64,000 bases of DNA from Paenibacillus_V sp046244365 (GCF_046244365.1 NZ_CP176395.1:6944001-7008000), one strand, 5' to 3'. Counted from the first letter of the stretch, positions 27,007-36,492 are shown. Translations and numbers: made by a program. Notes: a model not told the origin generated them from the letters alone.

Positions 27007-28597
27007 CGAGCTCATCGTGACGAAAGGATTGCGCGTGCTGCTGCCGTGGGAGGAATACGGCTTCGAGTGGCTGCCGTCCGCGGAGAACGGCGCTCAGGCG
27101 CTGGAGCTCATGGAGCGGACGCTGCCGGACGTCATTCTCGTAGATTGCCGCATGCCGAATATGGGAGGCCTTGAGCTGCTGGCCGAGATTCATAAAAGGC
27201 GATGGCCGATCAAAGCCGTTATCCTAAGCGGCCACGACGAATTCGACTACGCGAGGCAAGCGCTGCAGCTCGGCGCATCGGATTATTTGCTGAAGCCGCC
27301 GGATACGGACAAGCTTCGCAGCGTCATGCTGCGGTTGAAAGCGGTATGGGAGTATGAAAACCGGCAGACGAAGCAGCAAAAGGAAAACTTGCCGGTGCTG
27401 CGGGAACGGTTCATGAGAAACCTGCTCGAAGGAGCCAGAATCAGCGAACCGCTGTTTATGGAGAAGGCTTCCTCCCTCGGCGTCCCGCTTGCGCTGCAGC
27501 CGTTTCGGATCGTACTGCTGCAGATCGGGCAGGATCCGGATGCGCCGCGCGATTACCAGTACGACGACCAGCAGCTGATGAAGTTCGCGATCGAGAATAT
27601 TATCGAGGAAACGCTGCGGCATTGGGAGCGCAAAAGCCTGTTTTGGGACCTGCCCGATCGCATGGCCGTCATTGCGCATCCCCCCGCTTCCTTGGATGCT
27701 CTTCGCCGGGATTTGCGGCAAACGGCGGTCAACATCCGGCAAACCTTGCAGTACATTGTGACCGCCGGGGTAGGAGCGTCATGCGAAAGGCTGACTGCGG
27801 ACGCGAAAACCGCTTATGGGCAAGCGAAAACGGCGCTCGAGTACCAATATTACACGGGTCCGGGCGAGGTCATTTTTATCGAGGAGATCGATTGGGAGAA
27901 TGCCGCCAGTAAGGAACCGGAGCATCCCGGCTCGGAATGCCCCACGGACCCGAACGCCTCGGCGGCGCACGAACGGCTGCGCATGGCGCTGAAGATCGGA
28001 AACGAGCTGGAGCTCGAGGCATGGCTGCAGTCGTTTTTTGCCGACTTCTATGGACGGGAGGCTTCCGTACAGTCGACCAAATCGCTAAGCCTGCAGGCGA
28101 TGATGGCGGCGTCCAACGTCATCTCGGAGCTGCATCCGAAGCTGCCGCCCGACCAGTTGCTGACGACTGCGCATATTCAATCGGTTTTCTCGGCTGCGAC
28201 GCTGGAAGCCCTCCATCAGCTGTGCGGCTCGTTCCTCCGGGATTTGCTCCGGCTCACCGTAGACATGCGCAAATCGGGCAAGCATCATGTTATCGAGGCG
28301 GCGAAGGCGATACTCGATACCCGCTTCGCCAGCAACCTCTCTCTCGAAAGCGTCGCCAAGGAGGTTTACGTATCTCCGGTCTATCTCAGCTTTCTATTCA
28401 AACAGGTCGAGGGCGTCAACGTCACCGACTATGTCACGCACGTTCGGATCGAGAAAGCGAAGCAGCTGCTGCTCGCGACCAATCTCAAAACCTACGAGAT
28501 CGCCGGCCAAATCGGCTACCAGGACGAAAAGTATTTCAGCCGGCTGTTCAAGAAAAGAGTCGGTTTGACGCCGACGATGTTTCGTCAGCAGGGCTGA
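26984..28597 (+). CDS. YesN-type response regulator with AraC DNA-binding domain
   Basis: 537 residues. The receiver domain (1-120) has acidic pair Asp7-Asp8, phospho-acceptor Asp54 in ILVDCRMPNMGG and the conserved Lys in DYLLKPPD. A long linker follows (about 130-420). Two AraC-type helix-turn-helices are at the C terminus (LSLESVAKEVYVSPVYLS and TYEIAGQIGYQDEKYFSRLFKK). GGAGG precedes the ATG inside the kinase gene. It should activate the divergent transporter-lyase operon and perhaps the sialidase-like gene. Confidence 0.92.
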   Translation: MKIMAIDDELIVTKGLRVLLPWEEYGFEWLPSAENGAQALELMERTLPDVILVDCRMPNMGGLELLAEIHKRRWPIKAVILSGHDEFDYARQALQLGASDYLLKPPDTDKLRSVMLRLKAVWEYENRQTKQQKENLPVLRERFMRNLLEGARISEPLFMEKASSLGVPLALQPFRIVLLQIGQDPDAPRDYQYDDQQLMKFAIENIIEETLRHWERKSLFWDLPDRMAVIAHPPASLDALRRDLRQTAVNIRQTLQYIVTAGVGASCERLTADAKTAYGQAKTALEYQYYTGPGEVIFIEEIDWENAASKEPEHPGSECPTDPNASAAHERLRMALKIGNELELEAWLQSFFADFYGREASVQSTKSLSLQAMMAASNVISELHPKLPPDQLLTTAHIQSVFSAATLEALHQLCGSFLRDLLRLTVDMRKSGKHHVIEAAKAILDTRFASNLSLESVAKEVYVSPVYLSFLFKQVEGVNVTDYVTHVRIEKAKQLLLATNLKTYEIAGQIGYQDEKYFSRLFKKRVGLTPTMFRQQG

Positions 28598-28950
28598 TTT
28601 TGGGGATTTGACCGGCAAGGCTCGGTAGCGTATTCGGCAAACCGGCCTCCCGGGCCCTTCCTGAATCACTTTTACATGCTCAATGCGTGCAATTCGCTCC
28701 CGTTCGCACAGACTCCGATTGGCGGTTCCCGCTCGAATCAACGGAACGTCGATGCCTTATTTCGGTTATTCGCGGTAAAATCGGGATGTCGCGGAACCAG
28801 AGTATCTTATTGCTGTAAAATCGTCGATTTCTTAGCGCGAAACGGCCGAATAACGTACCGTCGTTCCGCTTTCGAAAGAAATCGAGAAAAAATGCGGAAA
28901 TAGTGAACATACGTTCCCATCCCACTCAAGGACGGTAACCACAGGATAAG

Positions 28951-28996
28951 AAAAAGCCTCCAAAACCACTTTATAGTGGAGATGGAGGCTTTTTTC
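28951..28996. terminator. Bidirectional terminator between regulator and sialidase-like gene
   Basis: AAAAAGCCTCC pairs with GGAGGCTTTTT, enclosing an inner CCACT/AGTGG stem. It serves both converging genes. The rest of 28598-29073 holds no gene I can support. Confidence 0.85.
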
Positions 28997-29073
28997 TGCT
29001 TCTATTCCTCGACACGTTCCATACTAGCCGATTTTACGGATGAATCAAGCATACTAGCCGCTCAACGGACGAA

Positions 29074-31503
29074 TCACTGCAAAGCCGCTATATCCGATGG
29101 TGTCAGCGCATACCGGTATATGCGGACATCGTCGATCAGCCCGTTCATCGTATTGGTTCCGTTCACCCCGACCGTCAGCGGCAGAGCGCTGGCAATGCTG
29201 CCCTGCTGAAGGCTCGTATCCTGGCCCGCCAGCACCCCGTCGACGTACAGCCGGATACCCGCGCTCCTGTCGACCACCGCCGCCACATGATGCCACGCCC
29301 CGTCCGCATAGGCAGCCGCCGATTGCGCGGCGTCATACGTGCTGCCGTAATCGAGCAGGAATCGGATCGTGTTGTCGCTCTCGAACCGCAGCCAGAACCC
29401 GGCGTTCGTATCGCCCTTCTGCATCAAAAACTTGGTCGTGCCGGTCACCCCGGTCTTGACCCACATCGATATCGAGAAATTGTCCGTCCGCCCGAAGGCG
29501 GCATCATGGTAAAAAGGATTCGGCAGCGTAACGTAATCGCCGTTCCCGTCAAAACCTAGCGCGTTCCCGTATTTCCCGCCCGCACTCCATACCGCGTTGG
29601 ATACGGAGCCGTCATAGGCGAATGCCGTCGAATCGGCCGCCACGCTTCCGGCGCTCTCATCGAAAGTCCAATGCCCGTACTCGCCGAACATCCGGGCGAT
29701 TTCCCAGTCGCCGATCGCATAATTATAGAGGCTTACGCCGTCGATCAAACCGTTCATGGCGAGCGTTGAAGCATGGCCGATCGTAAGAGGCAGCGCGCTG
29801 GACACATTGCCGCCCGTCAACGCGTTATCCTGCCCGGCGAGCACGCCGTCGACATACAGCCGAAGCCCCGCGTCGCGATCCGCTACCCCTACGACATGAT
29901 GCCATTTGCCGTCGGCGTAAGCCGCTGTCGACTGGGCGGCATCGTACGTGCTGCCGTAATCGAGCAGAAACCGGATCGTATTGTCCGTCTCGAAGCGGAG
30001 CCAATACGCCCCGTTCGTATCGCCCTTGCTGGCAATGAACTGCGTTTTCCCCGTCGTGCTTGTCTTCACCCAAGCGGAAAGCGAAAAGTCATGCGCCGTA
30101 CCGAAATCGAATGACCCGTCGGCGGGATCGCCCAAAGTAACGAAATCGCCGTTCCCGTCAAAGCGCAGCGCCCTGCCGAATTTGCCGTCGGCTTCCCGCG
30201 TTGCGCCGACGATGGTTCCGGGATAAGCGCCGGAAGCCGAATCCGCTGCGACGCTGCCGGAGGCTTCGTCCAGCTGCCAGCTGCCGACCGTCAGGCGGTC
30301 CCACCAAATACGGGAGACAATCGCCCGATTCGGAAAGAGCGAGTTCCATTCGTTGCTGGATACGATACTAAGCCCGGGCATGACGTTGTAGGTGCCGAAA
30401 TTGCCGAGCTGCGCCCGGTTGTCGGTAATCCCCATCGCAACGCGTTCCGTGCTCTTGATCAAACGGAGCGTAACCGGGTCGATCTTGGCCATCCAGAGCG
30501 GCGCGCGGTAACGGTAAATCGAAGCGTTCGAGGCGTCCTCCCTCGTATACACGACATACAGAGCATCCGGCTGCGTGATCCAATGCATTTGCGTATTCAT
30601 GCTCCCCGATACCGGCGTGCCGTCATCCCATGTCAGGACGACCGCCGGCTGCCAGTTGATCCCGTCGCTGCTTTTGGCCAGCCGGTTCTGCGTATCGTCG
30701 CGCAACGTCATGAAATATTCGCTGCCGAATTTGGCCAGCGACGTTTCGATGCCGGAGCGGTTCCCGTTGCTGCCCGGACTCGGCACCGCGTTGCCTTGGC
30801 TCACATAAGTCAGCGAAGTGCCGTCGAACGAGGCTCTAACGACCTGCACGCTGCCCAAGCCATCGACGGAATTGATCGGCCACAAAATATCCCCGCTTCC
30901 GTCCTCCGTCATATACGGGTAAGCGCTTCCAGAATGGCCTACACCATTCGGCCATCCAAACACATGCCAGTCGCTGCCCCACGTCGCCGTCGCCGGGTCG
31001 TATACGGCATAAGCCGGATACGTGTGCTTTTTGGCGTAGGTCGAGGTGTAGGACTGGGCCATGCCTAGTAAGATCAGCTTTCCGCTCTTCTCGTGGTACA
31101 TCGGAACGGTATCGATCAGCATCCCCTGATAGCCGTCGGGCACCGTCTTCCACTGAAATTGCGGAATAACGGCCGGGGCGGTCCAGGTTTCTCCCAGATC
31201 ATCGCTGGTGATGGATGAAATCTCGTAGACGACATCGCTCAAATTGGTCGGACTCTCCTTGATGTCCTTCAACAGCGTACACAGGATCTGCGGCGTTGCG
31301 CCGTTCGGCAATGCTGCGCATCCCATATGCGCCCACCAGAAGTTCTCGTGGTTATCGTTCTGATACGCGACTCTCTCCTCGATCTGATACGCCGGGGCGG
31401 ATGCGTCGGCTGCAAGGCCGCTCAACCCGACCGAGCACCCGATTGCCCCAAGCGCAACCAACACGTACTGAAATAACCGACGTTTCCATTGACTCGATCC
31501 CAT
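29074..31503 (-). CDS. Secreted sialidase-like protein with two LamG domains
   Basis: 809 residues from the ATG after AAGGAG (31503). The signal peptide ends near ADASA. Residues about 30-390 form a beta-propeller of the sialidase/neuraminidase class with Asp-box-like motifs SDDLGETW and SSDGINW. Two LamG/concanavalin-type domains follow (about 410-600 and 610-809). They share near-identical blocks such as RFLLDYGSTYDAAQS and LYVDGVLAGQD, so they arose by duplication. The catalytic arginine triad, nucleophile Tyr and Asp of true sialidases were not verified. It may be an exo-sialidase feeding the nan operon or a related glycan-binding propeller. Confidence 0.8.
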   Translation of the reverse strand: MGSSQWKRRLFQYVLVALGAIGCSVGLSGLAADASAPAYQIEERVAYQNDNHENFWWAHMGCAALPNGATPQILCTLLKDIKESPTNLSDVVYEISSITSDDLGETWTAPAVIPQFQWKTVPDGYQGMLIDTVPMYHEKSGKLILLGMAQSYTSTYAKKHTYPAYAVYDPATATWGSDWHVFGWPNGVGHSGSAYPYMTEDGSGDILWPINSVDGLGSVQVVRASFDGTSLTYVSQGNAVPSPGSNGNRSGIETSLAKFGSEYFMTLRDDTQNRLAKSSDGINWQPAVVLTWDDGTPVSGSMNTQMHWITQPDALYVVYTREDASNASIYRYRAPLWMAKIDPVTLRLIKSTERVAMGITDNRAQLGNFGTYNVMPGLSIVSSNEWNSLFPNRAIVSRIWWDRLTVGSWQLDEASGSVAADSASGAYPGTIVGATREADGKFGRALRFDGNGDFVTLGDPADGSFDFGTAHDFSLSAWVKTSTTGKTQFIASKGDTNGAYWLRFETDNTIRFLLDYGSTYDAAQSTAAYADGKWHHVVGVADRDAGLRLYVDGVLAGQDNALTGGNVSSALPLTIGHASTLAMNGLIDGVSLYNYAIGDWEIARMFGEYGHWTFDESAGSVAADSTAFAYDGSVSNAVWSAGGKYGNALGFDGNGDYVTLPNPFYHDAAFGRTDNFSISMWVKTGVTGTTKFLMQKGDTNAGFWLRFESDNTIRFLLDYGSTYDAAQSAAAYADGAWHHVAAVVDRSAGIRLYVDGVLAGQDTSLQQGSIASALPLTVGVNGTNTMNGLIDDVRIYRYALTPSDIAALQ

Positions 31504-31888
31504 TGAACAATCTCCTTCCGCGGTATCGTCCATGCTTGCGGCCGACAAGCAGCTATATCGTAACATACCGCGGAAAGCCCGATAACCGGACTCGCTTTAG
31601 ATTTGGTGGACTTATTCAAGTTTTAAGGAGCAGAACGGAATTCGTGAGCAGCAAAATCGAAAAATACGGCGTTTTCCCATAAGGGTAATGAACAAAAAAA
31701 CCATGTTTCGCCTCGGCGTTCATTTCCATCTCCCTTTCGTTGAACGAATGGTCTTGCAGCCCGATTGCAGCCAGGTTTACCGTGCAATTCGAACGATGAT
31801 GTTAAATAGCAATCTATAAGAAACATCGTCCAGCGTCTTATGCTAGAATCAAGATATAACCAATCAAACGATGAAAGGACGTACACGG
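31504..31888. other. Intergenic, no gene seen
   Basis: About 385 bp between divergent genes. It should hold promoters for the sialidase-like gene and the VOC protein, but none is clear enough to call. Confidence 0.4.
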
Positions 31889-32299
31889 ATGGCTAAACAC
31901 ACGACTTACCTCTTCACGGAGGACGCAAAAGCACAGGCGGAATTCTACATTCAAGCGTTCGGCGGAGAAATCGTATCGGTTATGACGCACGGACAGCTTC
32001 CCGATGCGAGCGAAGCGCTCAAGGACAAGGTCCTTCATATGAGCCTGATTGCCGGTGGCGTTACGTTCTATATGTGCGATTCCGTATCGGAGCCGGTAAA
32101 CGGAGGGAATGCCGTTAACCAGTGTATGGAATTTGCTACGGAAGCCGAAGCGCACGAAGCTTTCGATAAGCTTGCGGAAGGCGGTACGGTGAAGCACCCG
32201 TTGGTTCCGGCATTTTGGGGCTCCTTGTTCGGACAGATCGAGGACAAATTCGGCATACAATGGATGATCACCACCGAATCGAAAGCGGGCCAGTCCTGA
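31889..32299 (+). CDS. VOC-family (PhnB-like glyoxalase-fold) protein
   Basis: 136 residues from the second ATG (31889), which AAAGG precedes; an in-frame ATG at 31871 is the alternative. The vicinal-oxygen-chelate fold is indicated by TTYLFTEDAKAQAEFYIQAFGGE, VLHMSLIAGGVTFYMCD and FWGSLFGQIEDKFGIQWMI. This is the PhnB/3-demethylubiquinone-methyltransferase-like subgroup, whose members are mostly of unknown function. It ends in its own terminator. Confidence 0.85.
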   Translation: MAKHTTYLFTEDAKAQAEFYIQAFGGEIVSVMTHGQLPDASEALKDKVLHMSLIAGGVTFYMCDSVSEPVNGGNAVNQCMEFATEAEAHEAFDKLAEGGTVKHPLVPAFWGSLFGQIEDKFGIQWMITTESKAGQS

Positions 32300-32319
32300 T
32301 CTAACGCCATTCGCTTCAT

Positions 32320-32356
32320 GAGGCCGTCAAGTTGTTTCTTGACAGGCCTCTTTTTG
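32320..32356 (+). terminator. Terminator after the VOC gene
   Basis: GAGGCCGTCAAG pairs with CTTGACAGGCCTC around TTGTTT, followed by TTTTT. The remainder to 32626 (about 270 bp) holds no gene I can support. Confidence 0.85.
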
Positions 32357-32626
32357 GTCTTGGATACCTCTTCCTGCATCCCAGCCGTTGGCAAGCAGAA
32401 CGTCTCCATCGGATGACGGCCCGATCCGCCCCCCAGGCTTTCAGAATATCCGGGGTTGCTCTCCCAGGACCGCTCCTTCGTTATAGCTTTCAAGTTATGC
32501 GAAAAACGGACGCTGCTTCCTATTCTTATTCGAGAAAGGATCGCTCTTCCCCTTTCATTTCCATTTTCCCGGCAGCCCATTTTTGCACGACGCTGTTTAC
32601 ATTCGCGCCGAGGTGTGGTATTTTTA

Positions 32627-32646
32627 ATTTCGATACATATAGAAAT
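32627..32646 (+). promoter_or_regulatory. Likely ArsR-family operator upstream of the regulator gene
   Basis: Imperfect palindrome with half-sites ATTTC and GAAAT around a 10-bp AT-rich centre, 29 bp before the regulator ATG. The same 20-bp design recurs at 32970-32989 before the MFS gene, which supports shared autoregulation. Confidence 0.65.
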
Positions 32647-32675
32647 AACGAAAAACGGCAAGGGATGAGATCACG

Positions 32676-32957
32676 ATGGCAGAAGACAACGCGGAAGTAC
32701 GGCAAGCCGTTAAAGTTTACAAGGCGCTCGGGGAACCGACCCGGCTGAAGATCGCCCTGCTGCTAACCGAAGAGCGGAATTTGTGCTGTTCCGATATCGG
32801 AAGCAAGCTGGAATCGGTCGCCGGCTCCACGCTATCCCATCACCTGAAGCAATTGACGGATTGCGGCCTTCTGAACCTCCGTAAAGACGGAACGTACATC
32901 TACTACAGCGTGAACCGCGAAATGGCGCTAAAATACGCGCCGTATTTGCTGGAATAA
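32676..32957 (+). CDS. ArsR-family winged-helix regulator
   Basis: 93 residues: KVYKALGEPTRLKIALLLTEERNLCCSDIG, then the recognition helix AGSTLSHHLKQLTDCGLLNLRKDGTYIYYSVN. It has a CC pair at the start of the helix-turn-helix (NLCCSDIG), near the CxC metal-binding position of ArsR/SmtB sensors, but not a classical CVC. It may sense a metal, thiol or drug. It is followed by the MFS exporter gene, with a matching operator before each gene, so it probably represses itself and the exporter. Confidence 0.88.
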   Translation: MAEDNAEVRQAVKVYKALGEPTRLKIALLLTEERNLCCSDIGSKLESVAGSTLSHHLKQLTDCGLLNLRKDGTYIYYSVNREMALKYAPYLLE

Positions 32958-32969
32958 TTTTTTGTTTTT

Positions 32970-32989
32970 ATTTCTATATATTTAGAAAT
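32970..32989 (+). promoter_or_regulatory. Likely ArsR-family operator upstream of the MFS gene
   Basis: Near-perfect palindrome with arms ATTTCTA and TAGAAAT around TATATT, in the 69-bp gap between the regulator and exporter genes. It resembles the site at 32627-32646. Confidence 0.7.
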
Positions 32990-33026
32990 ATAAAAATAAT
33001 GGAGCGGAGAGAGGAGCAAGACCATC

Positions 33027-34229
33027 ATGTCGAACGCATGGAAAATATACATGCTGGCTGTCGTCAGTTTTTTAGTCGGAACGTCTGAGTTCATCATAGC
33101 GGGAATTCTGGATAAGGTTGCGGAGGATATCGGGGTGTCGGTGGCCGCAGCGGGCCAGCTCATTACCGTTTTCTCGCTCGCTTACGCATTCGGAACGCCG
33201 TTCCTTATGGCCGTCACGGCGAGGGTGGAGCGGCGGAAGCTGCTTCTGTACGCCCTAGGCGTATTCGTTGCCGGCAACGGTATCGCCGTCGCCCTCCCCG
33301 GCTTTGAGTTTCTAGTCGCCTCTCGCGTCATTCTCGCCCTCAGCACAGGCGTATTCGTCGTCACGGCATTGACCGTCGCCTCCAAGCTGGCGCCGCCCGA
33401 CAAGCAAGGGAGCGCAATCGCGACGCTCGTTATGGGCTTCAGCACGGCTCTGATCGTAGGCGTCCCTCTAGGAAGAGTGGTCGCTTCCGCTTACGATTGG
33501 CCAATCATTTTCGGCGGGATCGGCGTTCTGGGGCTGTTCGCTATCCTCGCCATTTCCTTCACCATTCCTCGGACGGACGGCGAAGAGCCTGTACCGCTGC
33601 GCAAACAGCTGGCGTTGTTGAAAGAACCGAGAATCGTCGTCGCCTTGTCGATAACGTTCTTCTGGATAGCCGGTTATTCCATCGCCTATACGTATATTTC
33701 GCCGTTTCTGCTTACGGTTACGGGAATGAGCGAAAAGGGGGTAAGCGCGGGATTATTCGCTTTCGGCATCGCAAGCCTGATCGGCTCGAAGCTCGGAGGC
33801 TTCGGCACGGATCGCTGGGGCGTTCCCCGCACGCTGATCGGCGGCATGCTGCTTCACGCCATCGCGCTTATCGCGCTGTCGCTTGCCGCCCATTCTCCGG
33901 CCGTCGTCTTCCCGCTGCTTATGCTATGGTCGTTCTCCGCCTGGTCGTCCGGCCCGACGCAGCAATACTACCTGCTCTCCCTTGCTCCGGAAGCATCCGG
34001 CATCATGCTTAGCCTGAACAGCTCGGTGATGCAGCTGGCCATGGCCGCCGGCGCGGGATTCGGAGGCGTTATCGTGGAGCAAGCATCGCTGACGTCCGTC
34101 AGCTGGCTCGGTGCGGCCGGAGTCGCCGTCGCTGCAGGTACGGCTGCCCTTTCCCTCGGAATGTCGCGATCGCGTTCCCGTACTTTGCAGAAGCTGCAGG
34201 AACGAACCCTGCGTAAGGCAGGCGCGTAA
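33027..34229 (+). CDS. MFS transporter (drug/sugar efflux, YdhP/AraJ-like)
   Basis: 400 residues with 12 predicted helices. N-terminal features of the DHA1 family are VSFLVGTSEFIIAGILDKVAEDIGVSV and the loop-2/3 motif ARVERRKLL. The proton-antiporter-like motif C region is MGFSTALIVGVPLGRVVAS. Controlled in all likelihood by the ArsR-type repressor upstream. Substrate unknown. It ends in a terminator at 34318. Confidence 0.88.
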   Translation: MSNAWKIYMLAVVSFLVGTSEFIIAGILDKVAEDIGVSVAAAGQLITVFSLAYAFGTPFLMAVTARVERRKLLLYALGVFVAGNGIAVALPGFEFLVASRVILALSTGVFVVTALTVASKLAPPDKQGSAIATLVMGFSTALIVGVPLGRVVASAYDWPIIFGGIGVLGLFAILAISFTIPRTDGEEPVPLRKQLALLKEPRIVVALSITFFWIAGYSIAYTYISPFLLTVTGMSEKGVSAGLFAFGIASLIGSKLGGFGTDRWGVPRTLIGGMLLHAIALIALSLAAHSPAVVFPLLMLWSFSAWSSGPTQQYYLLSLAPEASGIMLSLNSSVMQLAMAAGAGFGGVIVEQASLTSVSWLGAAGVAVAAGTAALSLGMSRSRSRTLQKLQERTLRKAGA

Positions 34230-34317
34230 ATCACAGCCGGTTCCCGTCACCGGCGTCTTTGACTCAAGACATCAGCCACGCGAAAGCTGCGAATACATGC
34301 AGGCTTTCTTAGATAAT

Positions 34318-34373
34318 GAAAAACGCTCGCGGCAATGGAGGACTGATCGCCATTCGCCGGTGAGCGTTTTTTG
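34318..34373 (+). terminator. Terminator after the MFS gene
   Basis: AAAAACGCTCGCGG pairs with CCGGTGAGCGTTTTTT (one bulge), the T-run ending just before the converging gene at 34377. Confidence 0.78.
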
Positions 34374-34376
34374 TTG

Positions 34377-34655
34377 CTATTTCTCGTAACCCGCCTTGCC
34401 CTTCTTCATCATGAAATCCATTTCCGCATCCAAAATCATTTCAACCTTCAGCTCATCCAGCTTCACATCGCGCCGGCTGAGCACGTAATCCACGATATCG
34501 TCGCTGTCGATATTGACGTTGCCCTTCGCATCCGGCTTCGCCTTGTCGACGAAAGCCTGCTCATGCTTCAGCACGAGCAATACGAGGTTAGCGTCGATCT
34601 TCGTCTTTCCGGCTATGTATTTTACCAGTTCTTCTTGTTTAACGGGGGCGCTCAA
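34377..34655 (-). CDS. Hypothetical protein, 92 aa
   Basis: The start is taken as TTG at 34655, with AGGAG 9 nt upstream (the ATG within that site is too close). The product reads LSAPVKQEELVKYIAGKTKIDANLVLLVLKHEQAFVDKAKPD, then NVNIDSDDIVDYVLSRRDVKLDELKVEMILDAEMDFMMKKG. This is a soluble helical protein with a two-repeat look, possibly a small regulatory or assembly protein. Not recognised further. It overlaps the end of the methyltransferase gene by 17 nt and is probably co-transcribed with it. Confidence 0.65.
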   Translation of the reverse strand: MSAPVKQEELVKYIAGKTKIDANLVLLVLKHEQAFVDKAKPDAKGNVNIDSDDIVDYVLSRRDVKLDELKVEMILDAEMDFMMKKGKAGYEK

Positions 34656-35262
34656 TCTTCTCATCTCCTGTCTTATCGCTATAGGGTTCCGCCGCGTAAA
34701 CATAGACCTTCGTGCGGTACGGATCGCCGCAAGTCACCACGCGTTCCGGCCGCCAGCCCGGCAAGGCAAAGCAGACGCTGATGATCCGAGCGCCCGGCTT
34801 CATGCTTTTGCCGAATAAACGGCTAAGACGCTTCATCGCACCCGGATATAAGTAGCATACGACCACATCCGCTTTCTCGTACGGGTAATCGTACAAGTTC
34901 CCACGAACGAACGTCACGTTATCGCGACTGCTCAAAGCACGGGACAACGGAGGAAAGCTCCACCGGGCGGCCAGCCGGGAGAACCATAGCGGTACGGGGG
35001 AATTTTCAATTCCCGTAACCCGTCTCCCCCGGCAATGCCGCGCCAGATGAAACGCCATCGTTCCCCAGCCCGAGCCCGCTTCCACGATAGGGCCGTTCCC
35101 GGTCAGCCCGTTAACCTCGGCGGCTACCGCCGTGCGAACCGCCAGCGATGAAGGCATGGGAGATATTCCGTTCCTCCAGCTCGCATATACGATCGACACC
35201 ATGGCCAAGAATACGCCTCCAGCCGCAAGGACCGACACGATTAGATTCATGGAACCGGCCAT
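34639..35262 (-). CDS. Membrane-anchored class I SAM-dependent methyltransferase
   Basis: 207 residues: an N-terminal membrane helix (NLIVSVLAAGGVFLAMVSIVYA), then a Rossmann methyltransferase with the SAM-binding motif I IVEAGSGWGTMAFHLAR, acidic motif II VTGIENSP and RGNLYDYPYEKADVVVCYLYP. The family is related to YtxN/cyclopropane-type methyltransferases, but the substrate is unknown. The membrane anchor suggests a lipid or membrane-associated substrate. Confidence 0.75.
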   Translation of the reverse strand: MAGSMNLIVSVLAAGGVFLAMVSIVYASWRNGISPMPSSLAVRTAVAAEVNGLTGNGPIVEAGSGWGTMAFHLARHCRGRRVTGIENSPVPLWFSRLAARWSFPPLSRALSSRDNVTFVRGNLYDYPYEKADVVVCYLYPGAMKRLSRLFGKSMKPGARIISVCFALPGWRPERVVTCGDPYRTKVYVYAAEPYSDKTGDEKIERPR

Positions 35263-35403
35263 CCCGCTCGCCTCCGTACGTCTGCCGCCGCTTGCCGCAA
35301 ACCCAAAATTCGCTTACCTATTATACCTTTCGCCCCGGCCGCTCTTCAACCTCGATATGGATAAGACAACCGCAGTTGGGCGGACCGCCGCCATGGAGCT
35401 CCA

Positions 35404-36492
35404 TCAGCCGTTTGTCCTTTGGAATTCGGCCATGAAATCGGCAAGCGCTTGGCAAGCTTCGAGCGGCACTCCATTATATGCGGACGCCCGCAGCCCGCCA
35501 ACGCTTCTGTGCCCGGACAATCCTTCGAAACCGTACTTCGCGGACGTTTGAATGAAACGCCGTTCCAACGCCTCGTCAGCCATTTTCCACGTGATATTCA
35601 TATCGGAGCGGTCGCCCTCGTTTACGATTCCCTTATAAAACCCGCCGCTGGCATCGATCGTATCGTATAGCAGGCTTGCCTTCTCCGCGTTTCTGCTCTC
35701 CAGCGCCTTCACGCCGCCTTGCTCGGCGACCCATTTCAGCATGAGATTCATCATGTAAATCGCATGAACGGGCGGCGTATTGTACAGGGATTTCTCTTTT
35801 GCAAACGTCTCATAGCGTAAAATGACCGGAATATGCGACGAAGCGCGCTCCAACAACTCTTCTTTCACGATCACCGCGGTCACGCCGGCGGGACCCAAGT
35901 TTTTTTGCGCACCCGCGTATGCCATGGCAATCTTCCGCATATCCATCCGGCGGCTTAATAGATCGCTGGTCATATCGGCAATGAGAGGAACGGCTCCGGT
36001 ATCCGGAAGCGCGTTATATCGCGATCCTTCGATCGTGTTATTCGTCGTCACGTGCAGATAGGCAGCATCGGCATCCAGTTGCAGCCCGGACATGTCCGGA
36101 ATTCTCCGCCACCCTTGTTCCTTCGAGCTCGCCGCGATGCGCGTATGACCGATATACTTGGCTTCCAAATATGCTTTCTCCGAAAAGCTGCCTGACAGGA
36201 CATAATGAGCGGTCTTATCCGGCGGCAAAAAGTTGAGAGGGAGCAGCGCAAATTGCGTACTGGCCCCGCCGCCCATAAAAAGTACGCGGTACCCGCCGGT
36301 AATCCCCAATAGTTCGAGCAGCAGCCGCTGCGTTTCCTCGTTAAGCTCCTCGACATAGGCGCTTCGGTGGGACATTTCCATTACCGACATGCCGAAGCCC
36401 TGAATGCTCACAAACTCCGCCTGCGCCCGTTCCAGAACGGGAAGCGGCAAAGCCGCCGGACCCGGATTGAAATTGTACACTCTTCTCGTCAT
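35404..36492 (-). CDS. serC: Phosphoserine aminotransferase
   Basis: Transaminates 3-phosphohydroxypyruvate with glutamate in serine synthesis. 362 residues starting RVYNFNPGPAALPLPVLERAQ. The PLP lysine is Lys197 in AYAGAQKNLGPAG. HVTTNNTIEGSRY and FMGGGASTQFALLPLN also match. GGGAGG precedes the ATG. It is controlled by a T-box leader immediately upstream, so expression should rise when tRNA(Ser) is uncharged. Other serine-pathway genes are not adjacent. Confidence 0.96.
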   Translation of the reverse strand: MTRRVYNFNPGPAALPLPVLERAQAEFVSIQGFGMSVMEMSHRSAYVEELNEETQRLLLELLGITGGYRVLFMGGGASTQFALLPLNFLPPDKTAHYVLSGSFSEKAYLEAKYIGHTRIAASSKEQGWRRIPDMSGLQLDADAAYLHVTTNNTIEGSRYNALPDTGAVPLIADMTSDLLSRRMDMRKIAMAYAGAQKNLGPAGVTAVIVKEELLERASSHIPVILRYETFAKEKSLYNTPPVHAIYMMNLMLKWVAEQGGVKALESRNAEKASLLYDTIDASGGFYKGIVNEGDRSDMNITWKMADEALERRFIQTSAKYGFEGLSGHRSVGGLRASAYNGVPLEACQALADFMAEFQRTNG

